From the NCBI GenBank assembly GCA_021732545.1, contig JAKFUW010000094.1, positions 1-6,267 on the forward strand: 6,267 nt of DNA, read 5' to 3'. The stretch comes from Alphaproteobacteria bacterium. GTDB lineage: Bacteria > Pseudomonadota > Alphaproteobacteria > Rickettsiales > UBA3002. The translations under genes and the position numbers were made by a program. The notes beneath the pieces are model-generated. The model ran no database searches. It was not told the DNA's origin and saw nothing but the letters and a program-made list of their open reading frames with translations. Of the stretch, positions 1 to 5,004 are shown one piece after another (the first letter of the stretch is position 1; every line of letters starts with the position of its first letter).

Positions 1-55
1 AGACCACCAACACACTCGCTGCTGCCACCATGTAACGCGACCAAAACCCGACCAT
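1..55 (-). CDS. 5' end of an unidentified gene with a hydrophobic N-terminus (truncated by window edge)
   Basis: Only 18 codons are present, reading MVGFWSRYMVAAASVLVV, and the frame is open to the window edge. The start is an ATG at 55-53, preceded by a GGGGG Shine-Dalgarno-like run at 65-61, five bases away. A second in-frame ATG lies at 31-29. The residues look like the start of a signal peptide or membrane anchor: a short head with one Arg, then an Ala/Val/Leu stretch. The gene follows two TadE-like genes on the same strand, so it is probably another Tad pilus component. An inner-membrane or exported subunit such as CpaB/RcpC is possible, but 18 residues are too few to name it. The AT-rich gap upstream with two CtrA-type boxes suggests that it has its own promoter. 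Confidence 0.5.
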   Translation of the reverse strand, partial: MVGFWSRYMVAAASVLVV

Positions 56-79
56 ATCAACCCCCAATTTGAGCATTAT

Positions 80-94
80 TTAATTAAAATTTAA
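80..94. promoter_or_regulatory. CtrA-type box TTAA-N7-TTAA (proximal)
   Basis: TTAA at 80-83 and TTAA at 91-94 are separated by exactly seven bases, the consensus of the CtrA response regulator in Alphaproteobacteria. It lies 25 bases upstream of the start codon of the gene at 1-55 and overlaps a possible -10 element. The surrounding DNA is AT-rich, so this box alone would be weak evidence. Confidence 0.45.
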
Positions 95-111
95 CATAGA
101 TTTATTAACAA
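83..111 (-). promoter_or_regulatory. possible sigma70-type promoter for the partial gene at 1-55
   Basis: Read on the minus strand, TTGTTA (111-106) and TTTAAT (88-83) are separated by 17 bases, which would place the transcript start near position 76, about 20 bases before the ATG. The -35 falls inside one CtrA-type box and the -10 inside the other. The region is very AT-rich, so hexamer matches are easy to find by chance. This is tentative. Confidence 0.3.
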
Positions 112-119
112 ATTATTAA
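105..119. promoter_or_regulatory. CtrA-type box TTAA-N7-TTAA (distal)
   Basis: TTAA at 105-108 and TTAA at 116-119 are separated by seven bases, again a perfect match to the CtrA consensus. It is ten bases from the box at 80-94 and overlaps a candidate -35 element for the gene at 1-55. Tandem boxes would allow cooperative binding. The role is inferred from the motif only. Confidence 0.5.
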
Positions 120-149
120 AATTACAATTAAATCACTAAAACCATTTCA

Positions 150-743
150 TTATGTTGGCTCAAACTCAAATGCGCCATAGCGTGGCCGTGCGATATTGAG
201 TTTATAAACACCTTGCTCTGTTAGCCCCAACACGGTTCGCACTATATTTGTGTCAAGCAAGGGGCGATACGCTAAAAACAGCTCAACCGTCAGCACCTGA
301 TCGCGCTCCACCATCCGAAGCTGCGGCAAAAAAGCAGGCTCACCTTTTCCTTTCGTTACTAAACTCCCATTGCGAATTTCGCCATAAGACATCTGCCACA
401 AGGTGGTGGGTTCGGTTTCAAACTCCTGCACCTTTATCGAGGACACAATCACCCCCACGCCATTCGCATCAAAGGGTGCCACCATGTCGGGCACCGTCCC
501 CATCAGATCATTCACGGTGGCTGCGGTCAGGTTCAAATTCTGGTTTAATAAATCGACCAGCGCGCGCCCTGCATTATCCACCTTCTGGTGCATCTGAATG
601 TAGCGCGACACCTCAACAATCCCATAAAACATCAAGATCAGAATCGGCAATAAAAAGGCGAATTCAATCATCGCTAGCCCACGCTCATCTCGTTTGAATC
701 GGCCTATGAGTGCGTTACAAACCAAAGCAATTACGCCTTCCAC
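150..743 (-). CDS. TadE/TadG-family pilus assembly pseudopilin
   Basis: This 197-residue protein has the TadE layout. A short basic head is followed by the prepilin-type signal ERG/LAMIEF (cleavage after Gly22, Glu27 at +5), then a membrane helix at about residues 23-48 and an extracytoplasmic domain with little recognisable sequence. In known Tad systems such pseudopilins are cut by the prepilin peptidase TadV/CpaA and help to assemble or anchor the Flp pilus at the inner membrane. The start used is GTG at 743-741, which overlaps the end of the upstream TadE gene by 29 bases and suggests translational coupling. A TTG at 725-723, with GGAAGG ten bases before it, is an alternative start that still keeps the whole signal. 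There is no terminator-like hairpin after the stop, so readthrough into the gene at 1-55 is possible. The family assignment is firm; TadE versus TadF/TadG cannot be settled. Confidence 0.85.
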   Translation of the reverse strand: MEGVIALVCNALIGRFKRDERGLAMIEFAFLLPILILMFYGIVEVSRYIQMHQKVDNAGRALVDLLNQNLNLTAATVNDLMGTVPDMVAPFDANGVGVIVSSIKVQEFETEPTTLWQMSYGEIRNGSLVTKGKGEPAFLPQLRMVERDQVLTVELFLAYRPLLDTNIVRTVLGLTEQGVYKLNIARPRYGAFEFEPT

Positions 744-1248
744 AAAAATCTTCGTTTTTCACCGTCACCGTTGAGCGAATGGGGAACACCCCTTCTTCAT
801 CGCCAATGATCGGCCCTACCAGCGGCGTTAAAATGTGCCATTTGTATAATACTTTATACGTAACGGCCTGACCACCGCCACCATAGCCATTATTTTCATC
901 AGGCTGCGCGCCACCCGTTCCCAGATCAACAATGTTGCCCACCACATTGGTGGTGATAATTAAATCGGCAGGGTCATAAATCCAGCGCCCCACGCGCTTG
1001 ATAATATATTGTTCTAAAAACTGCTCACGGCTCAATCCGTCCGTGTTAATGTCTTCATAGGTAGATCCGGTAACACCATATCGCGCACCTTCATGCACGG
1101 CGTTTTCCACCAATGACGACACATGCATCACCAATCCAAATTCCAAAATACCAAACAGCAAATATAAAAATGCAGGCACCACCAGCGCAAACTCAAGCGC
1201 TGCTGCACCTTTTTCACATCGTTTTAATTTCAGGATACGTGATCGCAT
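715..1248 (-). CDS. tadE: TadE-family pilus assembly pseudopilin
   Basis: This 177-residue protein starts with a basic head (MRSRILKLKR) followed by the prepilin-type signal CEKG/AAALEF (cleavage after Gly14, Glu19 at +5) and one membrane helix at about residues 15-41. The outer domain holds the typical early motif VENAVHEGARYGVTG and a Gly-rich loop (about 111-127). Near the C-terminus a Cys-X4-Cys pair (Cys169, Cys174) could form a disulfide. It should act with the next gene as a minor pseudopilin of the Tad/Flp pilus. I chose the ATG at 1248-1246 because it gives the usual short head before the signal; neither it nor the upstream in-frame GTG at 1287 (190 residues) has a well-placed Shine-Dalgarno sequence. 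It is the first gene of the minus-strand unit and diverges from the pilin gene. Confidence 0.87.
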   Translation of the reverse strand: MRSRILKLKRCEKGAAALEFALVVPAFLYLLFGILEFGLVMHVSSLVENAVHEGARYGVTGSTYEDINTDGLSREQFLEQYIIKRVGRWIYDPADLIITTNVVGNIVDLGTGGAQPDENNGYGGGGQAVTYKVLYKWHILTPLVGPIIGDEEGVFPIRSTVTVKNEDFCGRRNCFGL

Positions 1249-1313
1249 GATGTTTTTTAAATGTTCCCTAATCCGTGCATACTGCACTGTGTATCAACGA
1301 TACCAGATACTAC

Positions 1314-1328
1314 TTAATAATTTATTAA
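1314..1328. promoter_or_regulatory. CtrA-type box between the divergent tadE and flp genes
   Basis: TTAA at 1314-1317 and TTAA at 1325-1328 are separated by seven bases, a perfect match to the CtrA consensus. It sits 65 bases upstream of the tadE ATG and about 55 bases upstream of the flp -35 hexamer, so it could serve either or both genes. In Caulobacter crescentus the pilin gene pilA is a known direct CtrA target, which supports the assignment. Binding itself is inferred. Confidence 0.55.
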
Positions 1329-1340
1329 AAAACCAGCATC

Positions 1341-1397
1341 ATTTGATCTATTTGCTACAAATGACCTATGTGCAAATGTAGTTTGAGAATATTTGCA
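1341..1397. promoter_or_regulatory. cluster of ATTTGC half-sites, likely operator of the flp promoter
   Basis: Five copies of ATTTG(C/A) or its complement fall within 57 bases: 1341-1346, 1350-1355, 1357-1362 (inverted), 1372-1377 (inverted) and 1391-1396. Two form a perfect inverted repeat, TGCAAAT-N13-ATTTGCA (1371-1397), centred on the flp -35 hexamer. Two more form ATTTG-CTA-CAAAT (1350-1362). This is the layout of a transcription factor operator. The factor is not identifiable from the site. Confidence 0.4.
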
Positions 1398-1411
1398 TTT
1401 TATGCTATACT
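1383..1411 (+). promoter_or_regulatory. sigma70-type promoter of flp with extended -10
   Basis: TTGAGA (1383-1388) and TATACT (1406-1411) are separated by 17 bases. The -10 is preceded by TGC (1403-1405), the extended -10 motif. This is the best promoter match in the window. Transcription would start near 1418, leaving a leader of about 120 bases before the pilin ATG. The -35 lies inside the TGCAAAT/ATTTGCA inverted repeat, so a bound regulator would compete with or contact RNA polymerase. Confidence 0.65.
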
Positions 1412-1443
1412 CTTTTTTAGCTGATCAATTTCAGCGTATCAAA

Positions 1444-1510
1444 CAGGTAGGCCGCGCGAATGCAATACGCACCCTTGCCTGATTAAACCGAACCACCCTG
1501 ATGTTGGGTG
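1444..1510 (+). other. structured 5' leader of flp mRNA
   Basis: Two hairpins can be drawn in the leader. In the first, CAGGTAGG (1444-1451) pairs with 1473-1481, eight pairs including one G-U and a one-base bulge. In the second, CACCC (1494-1498) pairs with GGGTG (1506-1510), ending 10 bases before the AAAGGA ribosome binding site at 1521-1526. This may influence stability or translation of the pilin mRNA. It matches no riboswitch class known to me. Confidence 0.25.
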
Positions 1511-1537
1511 CTTCACATCGAAAGGACGACTCAAGTC

Positions 1538-1720
1538 ATGAAACAATTTCTTGCCTATCTAAACGACGATTCGGGCGCAACCGCGATCGAATACGGTCTC
1601 ATTGCCGCACTGGTTTCCATTGCCGCTATTGTTGCGCTAAACCAACTGGGGGACGATCTACAAGATACGTTCGAAAACGTGTCTAGAGGCCTCACCGACG
1701 GAAACGCCCAAGGCCTGTAA
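1538..1720 (+). CDS. flp: Flp/PilA-type major pilin of the Tad pilus
   Basis: This is the 60-residue prepilin of a Flp (type IVb) pilus, the filament used for surface adhesion and biofilm formation. The ten-residue head ends in DDSG/ATAIEYGLI: cleavage by the prepilin peptidase after Gly13, with the invariant Glu18-Tyr19 pair at +5/+6. A hydrophobic helix (about 20-37) follows, forming the filament core, then a short polar tail rich in Gly, Asp and Asn. The mature protein would be about 47 residues, normal for the family. The ATG at 1538 is chosen because AAAGGA lies 11 bases before it; an in-frame TTG start at 1508 would bury that site and lengthen the head by ten residues. The gene is monocistronic, with its own promoter and terminator. 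The genes for assembly ATPase, secretin and peptidase must lie elsewhere. Confidence 0.93.
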   Translation: MKQFLAYLNDDSGATAIEYGLIAALVSIAAIVALNQLGDDLQDTFENVSRGLTDGNAQGL

Positions 1721-1749
1721 AATAGCCATTCTATCCTTTACGTTCAAGC

Positions 1750-1788
1750 AATGCCCGCGCCTTAACCCACGCGGGCATTTCTTTTTTC
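1750..1788 (+). terminator. intrinsic terminator of flp
   Basis: A perfect ten-base-pair, GC-rich stem (1750-1759 with 1770-1779) encloses a ten-base loop and is followed by TTCTTTTTT. It starts 30 bases after the pilin stop codon. It should insulate the next gene from the strong pilin promoter, so the gene at 1911 needs its own promoter. Confidence 0.85.
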
Positions 1789-1792
1789 GCCC

Positions 1793-1807
1793 TTAAGGTT
1801 TTTTTAA
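1793..1807 (+). promoter_or_regulatory. CtrA-type box over the -35 region of the gene at 1911
   Basis: TTAA at 1793-1796 and TTAA at 1804-1807 are separated by GGTTTTT, exactly seven bases. Unlike the boxes near position 100, it does not lie in generally AT-rich DNA. It begins five bases after the flp terminator. A -10-like hexamer lies nine bases downstream, so the box covers the -35 position, as is typical of CtrA-activated promoters. Confidence 0.55.
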
Positions 1808-1822
1808 CCTGCGCCGTATTAT
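1793..1822 (+). promoter_or_regulatory. candidate CtrA-dependent promoter of the gene at 1911
   Basis: TATTAT (1817-1822, five of six matches to TATAAT) is preceded 18 bases upstream by TTAAGG (1793-1798), a poor -35 that coincides with the first half of the CtrA-type box. A weak -35 replaced by an activator site is what one expects of an activated promoter. The start point would be near 1829, just at the foot of the inverted repeat. This is inferred from geometry. Confidence 0.45.
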
Positions 1823-1829
1823 AGTCAGA

Positions 1830-1894
1830 AGTCGTCAGTTCTCAGTTGTCAGCGACTTGCTTTCCTGAAAACTAACAACTGACGACTGACAACT
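1830..1894 (+). repeat. imperfect inverted repeat of ACTGAC-like units forming the 5' leader of the gene at 1911
   Basis: The 23-base arms 1830-1852 and 1872-1894 are complementary at 19 positions and enclose a 19-base spacer. Each arm is itself built from degenerate copies of CAACTGA(C), e.g. CAACTGACGACTGACAACTG at 1877-1896. The right arm ends just before the AAAAGGA ribosome binding site (1897-1903). With transcription from near 1829, almost the whole leader would be this hairpin. It may be a dispersed repeat that has landed here, or a functional mRNA stem; the sequence alone cannot separate these. Confidence 0.7.
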
Positions 1895-1910
1895 GAAAAG
1901 GAACCATCGC

Positions 1911-3518
1911 ATGTCTTCCAGCTATCAGCCCCCCATCTACGAACCGTTTGAATCCTTCAGCGTGGGCAGCGGCATGGTTCAGGCGGCCAAAGCGGGCTTG
2001 ACACCAGAGGGAACCCTCAACGCCGCACTGATCCGCCACGAAATCGATGCGCTCATGGCATCCACTCCTTTGGCGCGCACAGGAAGCAAACATCCGCTGC
2101 AAGAAGCCTTTGATGGTGAAGTGGTTCACGCACTGCAACGCCACCCCGTGTTTGCCAACCGTATTGCGCGCATTCAACACGCCTTAAACCTGGTTCAACG
2201 CAGCCTGCACCCTGCCGCGCTAGCAGCACACGCGCAGCACAAACAGATCGCGCCAGAAACATTGCAAGCAGAGCTCACAAAAGCCAACCGCCTGTGCAGC
2301 ATTCAGCAAAATGCGTTCGAGGAAATGGCGCGCGGCATGGTGGCATGCGCGGTCATCGTCACGCAATATCAACAATTCAAACCCTTTGATGAAAAACCCG
2401 CAACACCAGAAGTGGTGGCCGAAACTCCAACCGCTGCCTCTGCGCCAACCACTCCCTTTCAAGCGCCCCCTGCGGCGCTACCTGCCGATATCGAAGATCA
2501 AATAGCCGCCACCACGCGCCGCATCGAATGGCTGGAACGGTTGGTTAAAAGTGTGGTGCAACTTCGCACGGAAGCCAGTGCCAAGCCTATCGAAATTGGA
2601 GCTTTGCTGCCGATGGTTGAACAAGCCACCGGGCAAGGCCCGGGTGCCGCGCTCACCACCGCTGCCGAATGGATTGCCGCCTTCAGTCCGCACTCCATTA
2701 AAACCCTCGATAAGCACCTTGCCAGCTTTGGCGAACGCAAACAGATCATGCAGGCTGAACTTTCTGAGATGGAACTGATTGCGGGCTATTTCAAACCTAT
2801 CAACCCTGCTGCTGTGTTTGATGTTAAACCATTCCTCAATAAGCTCGAAAAATTCAAACCCGAACAGATTCGTGCGCTGCAAGTGCAGGCCGCTGGTTTC
2901 ACGGATGCGTTCCGCCGCGAGGTGGATATGCGGCGCATGGCGCTGTCGCGCATGGCGGCAGAATCCGATGCGATTAATACCGTCAAATCCGCTGCCTTCA
3001 CCATGATAAAAGATAATACTTCCGTGGCACAATTATGCTCGCTTGAATTGCTGCCAAGCACTGCGCCCACCGATGCGCAACTGCGCGAAGCGACCATTCG
3101 TGTGGCGTCACGCGGTGAGCGCGTGGGGCGCGAACTTGCCGATTTATTAGCGCGACAGTCGCGCGAATTGTCCGATCTCAAACAGCAGCAGCATCAATGG
3201 CAACAGCAACAAGCGCAGCGCATCAAAGATGCTGAGCAGCAAGCACAACTTGCTGCACGCCGCGCCGAGCAGGAAAAACGCGACCGCGAACTGGCGCAAG
3301 AAGCCGCCAAGGTGATTAGCCTTGCCACAGGCCGCCCTGCCGATGGCAGCATCGAACCCGTTAATCCAAATGTGAAACTTGCCGAATCACAGCTTGTCAT
3401 GTTTCGCAAAAACACCGAACAATTGTGGCAAAACATTCACAGCCTCATCGAGCCGATCATCCGCGATGCCACCATCGCACAAGCGATCAACGTGACGGGG
3501 GATTCGGCTTCGCAATGA
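1911..3518 (+). CDS. uncharacterised protein with Pro/Ala-rich linker and C-terminal coiled coil
   Basis: I do not recognise the family of this 535-residue protein. It has no signal peptide or membrane helix, so it is probably cytoplasmic. Three parts can be seen: a mostly helical N-terminal part (about 1-160); a Pro/Ala/Thr-rich linker (about 161-192); and a long, largely helical remainder. The latter contains a strong coiled-coil stretch at about 403-470 with a Gln-rich core (425-436, KQQQHQWQQQQA) and a charged Ala/Glu/Arg run. A last amphipathic piece (about 487-526) follows. No catalytic motif, Walker box, GGDEF/EAL or HTH pattern is evident. The ATG at 1911 has AAAAGGA at 1897-1903. The gene stands alone between two terminators and has a CtrA-type box at its promoter, so a scaffold or polarity/cell-cycle role is conceivable but unproven. 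Codon choice and G+C content match the aldehyde dehydrogenase and DUF368 genes, so it looks resident. Confidence 0.85.
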   Translation: MSSSYQPPIYEPFESFSVGSGMVQAAKAGLTPEGTLNAALIRHEIDALMASTPLARTGSKHPLQEAFDGEVVHALQRHPVFANRIARIQHALNLVQRSLHPAALAAHAQHKQIAPETLQAELTKANRLCSIQQNAFEEMARGMVACAVIVTQYQQFKPFDEKPATPEVVAETPTAASAPTTPFQAPPAALPADIEDQIAATTRRIEWLERLVKSVVQLRTEASAKPIEIGALLPMVEQATGQGPGAALTTAAEWIAAFSPHSIKTLDKHLASFGERKQIMQAELSEMELIAGYFKPINPAAVFDVKPFLNKLEKFKPEQIRALQVQAAGFTDAFRREVDMRRMALSRMAAESDAINTVKSAAFTMIKDNTSVAQLCSLELLPSTAPTDAQLREATIRVASRGERVGRELADLLARQSRELSDLKQQQHQWQQQQAQRIKDAEQQAQLAARRAEQEKRDRELAQEAAKVISLATGRPADGSIEPVNPNVKLAESQLVMFRKNTEQLWQNIHSLIEPIIRDATIAQAINVTGDSASQ

Positions 3519-3523
3519 TTTGC

Positions 3524-3569
3524 GAGCACATAGCTACTGTGTGCTCAAAAGATTCTTGCTTCTTGAGCA
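3524..3569 (+). other. two mutually exclusive hairpins after the gene at 1911
   Basis: GAGCACATAG (3524-3533) pairs with CTGTGTGCTC (3537-3546), a ten-pair stem with one G-U and a three-base loop, starting five bases after the stop codon. The segment TGCTCAA (3542-3548) can instead pair with TTGAGCA (3563-3569). The two stems share 3542-3546, so only one can form at a time. Neither is followed by a T-run. They may protect the 3' end of the mRNA; any switch function is speculation. Confidence 0.4.
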
Positions 3570-3613
3570 TTAACTGGCTATTATCGTTTTATAAACATGC
3601 CATTTGGCACAAT

Positions 3614-3637
3614 GCCATCTTCTTCCAAGGAGATGGC
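3614..3637. repeat. short inverted repeat GCCATCT/AGATGGC
   Basis: The perfect seven-base arms 3614-3620 and 3631-3637 enclose ten bases. The repeat lies between the 535-residue protein gene and the toxin gene, just upstream of the terminator at 3645-3667, and could add to the 3' structure of either convergent transcript. Confidence 0.35.
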
Positions 3638-3644
3638 CGAAGAG

Positions 3645-3667
3645 AAGCTCCGCAAGGGGTTTTTTTT
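3645..3667 (+). terminator. probable intrinsic terminator of the gene at 1911
   Basis: AAGCTCC (3645-3651) can pair with GGGGTTT (3656-3662), including two G-U pairs, around a GCAA tetraloop of the stable GNRA type. The stem merges into a run of eight T (3660-3667). The stem is modest but the T-run is good. The last two T of the run are part of the stop codon of the convergent toxin gene, so the two genes share this end region. It is about 125 bases past the stop codon of the gene it would terminate. Confidence 0.5.
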
Positions 3668-4079
3668 ATGACAACACATTTCTGATCTCTTCAAGTAAGC
3701 GTTCAAATTGTTGATCAGTTAGCTTTCCCAATGGACGTCTGAGCCTAAGGCTGTCAAATGCCCTCATCTGCGAAATGATAAAGCTACGTTCTTTTGGTTC
3801 GGTTTCTTTTGTAGCCTTGAACTCAATGGTTACATAATGCGGGAATGTTTTGATCTGAGTTGACAGTGGAACTCCCCAAAACAATCGCCGGTTAAATTTC
3901 CTGATAATAAGTACGGGTCTTTCAAAGTGATGGTTTTTTCCATCCACTTCAACACCGATATTAATGCCTGTTGAACACCACCAAATCTCCCGCTGCTTGA
4001 ATGTTGGAATAGCATCTCGATCATTCGTATGTTTCTTTATGGGGAGCCACCCATCAAAATCCTTTTCGTAATCAGGCAT
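3666..4079 (-). CDS. PemK/MazF-like toxin, apparently without antitoxin
   Basis: This 137-residue protein belongs to the PemK/MazF superfamily, whose members are mostly ribosome-independent mRNA endonucleases that slow growth. The MazF core is visible. REIWWCSTGINIG (30-42) is the first strand and loop. Next, FERPVLII (52-59) holds Arg54, in the place of the catalytic Arg of MazF. Then GVPLSTQ (69-75) holds Thr74, in the place of the conserved Thr. The later ISQMRAFDSLRL (102-113) is typical of a subgroup that also has an N-terminal extension like KDFDGWLPIKK (6-16) here. The ATG at 4079 overlaps the DUF368 stop codon by eight bases; a GTG at 4082 is also in frame. No antitoxin gene adjoins it. 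By a hand count over four 60-base rows, G+C is near 43%, well below its neighbours, suggesting acquisition. Activity as a toxin is inferred. Confidence 0.82.
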   Translation of the reverse strand: MPDYEKDFDGWLPIKKHTNDRDAIPTFKQREIWWCSTGINIGVEVDGKNHHFERPVLIIRKFNRRLFWGVPLSTQIKTFPHYVTIEFKATKETEPKERSFIISQMRAFDSLRLRRPLGKLTDQQFERLLEEIRNVLS

Positions 4080-4953
4080 CACGCACCTTCACCCTTCCCG
4101 CCCACCACTGCATCGCAAACAGCGCGCCGCATCCCATCATCATCAGCGCGCAAGTCAGCCACACACTTGCGCCTGCGCCCTGCATCCGTTCCTGAAACGG
4201 CCACACCACCGCTAAGGTGGCTAGCAGCGTGCCACATATCGTCAGCATCACCCCGCGGTGATGATGTTCCAGCAGCCAGCCGATGATCCGCGCAAAGGCG
4301 GCAAGCCCAATGCCCACGCCTAGCCCCAGCGGCATCAACACATCCAGATCAAGCGCGGCAAGGGCGGATAGTATCGCCTCATATTTGCCCAAAATCACCA
4401 GCACGAATGATCCGGATATGCCTGGCAACAACAATCCCAACACGGCCAGCGCACCGCAGATCACATAGAACCATTCGCCATCTGGTGTAGCAGCAGGCAC
4501 CAGCGACATAAACAGCCACCCACATGCTGCGCCCGCCATCACATAGAGGCCATCGCGCATGCGCCATGGCTTGGCGATTGAGGTGAACAACAACGCAATG
4601 GTGGCAACCATTAACCCGAAGAAAAAACCATAGACCGGTTGCGGATGATCGCGCACCAATTGTGGCAAACCCACCACCCATATCATCACGCCCAATCCTG
4701 CAACCGCGCCACCCAGCAATGGCAACACAAAATGCGGCTGAAGTTTTTTCAAAGTGGGCTTAAAACCAAACCGCGTGATGTCTTCAATCAGGTGCCAATC
4801 AAGCGCTTTGATTACCGCCAGAATGCGCCCATAGATGCCCAGCACAAACGCCATCGTGCTGCCCGATGCGGCGGGAATCACCTCCACCGCGCCCATCACC
4901 ATGCCTTTGAGAAATGTCACCAGCGGGCGGTCATTATCGTGTTTGTTATACAT
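4072..4953 (-). CDS. DUF368 membrane protein, likely polyprenyl-phosphate transporter (PopT family)
   Basis: This 293-residue, very hydrophobic protein has about eight membrane helices by eye. It shows the two inverted-copy signature motifs of DUF368: IPAASGSTMAFVLGIYGR (26-43) and LPGISGSFVLVILGKYE (176-192). DUF368 members (PopT) have been shown in some bacteria to recycle undecaprenyl phosphate, the lipid carrier of peptidoglycan and surface glycans, across the cytoplasmic membrane. The first motif has Ala-Ala where the second has Gly-Ile, a deviation from the usual PGVSGG pattern. I chose the ATG at 4953-4951 because the family start is close to the first motif; an in-frame TTG at 4989 would add 12 polar residues, and neither has a clear ribosome binding site. 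Its last codons overlap the toxin gene, so the two are probably cotranscribed. Confidence 0.88.
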   Translation of the reverse strand: MYNKHDNDRPLVTFLKGMVMGAVEVIPAASGSTMAFVLGIYGRILAVIKALDWHLIEDITRFGFKPTLKKLQPHFVLPLLGGAVAGLGVMIWVVGLPQLVRDHPQPVYGFFFGLMVATIALLFTSIAKPWRMRDGLYVMAGAACGWLFMSLVPAATPDGEWFYVICGALAVLGLLLPGISGSFVLVILGKYEAILSALAALDLDVLMPLGLGVGIGLAAFARIIGWLLEHHHRGVMLTICGTLLATLAVVWPFQERMQGAGASVWLTCALMMMGCGALFAMQWWAGRVKVRDA

Positions 4954-5004
4954 GGACGTTCGTGTAACATTCACGCGAGGCGTTCGCAATAGCGATTTGG
5001 TAGG

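Noticed and set aside
248..697. Plus-strand open frame opposite the second TadE-like gene
   Set aside because: It is antisense to a gene with a clear prepilin signal and membrane helix, and has no ribosome binding site or family features.
1508..1537. N-terminal extension of the pilin from an upstream TTG start
   Set aside because: It would place the AAAGGA ribosome binding site inside the coding region. Starting at 1538 gives the usual head length before the cleavage Gly.
2478..3032. Minus-strand open frame inside the 535-residue protein gene
   Set aside because: It is fully contained in a longer frame with a good ribosome binding site, promoter and terminator. The antisense product shows no recognisable pattern.
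3570..3584. TTAACTGGCTATTAT as a fifth CtrA-type box
   Set aside because: The second half is TTAT, not TTAA, and it lies downstream of a convergent gene with no promoter nearby.
3425..3685. Small plus-strand frame overlapping the 3' end of the gene at 1911 and the hairpin region; considered as an antitoxin candidate
   Set aside because: It starts inside the 535-residue gene, crosses the hairpins and the terminator T-run, and ends over the toxin stop codon. Its composition does not resemble MazE, AbrB-like or other antitoxins.
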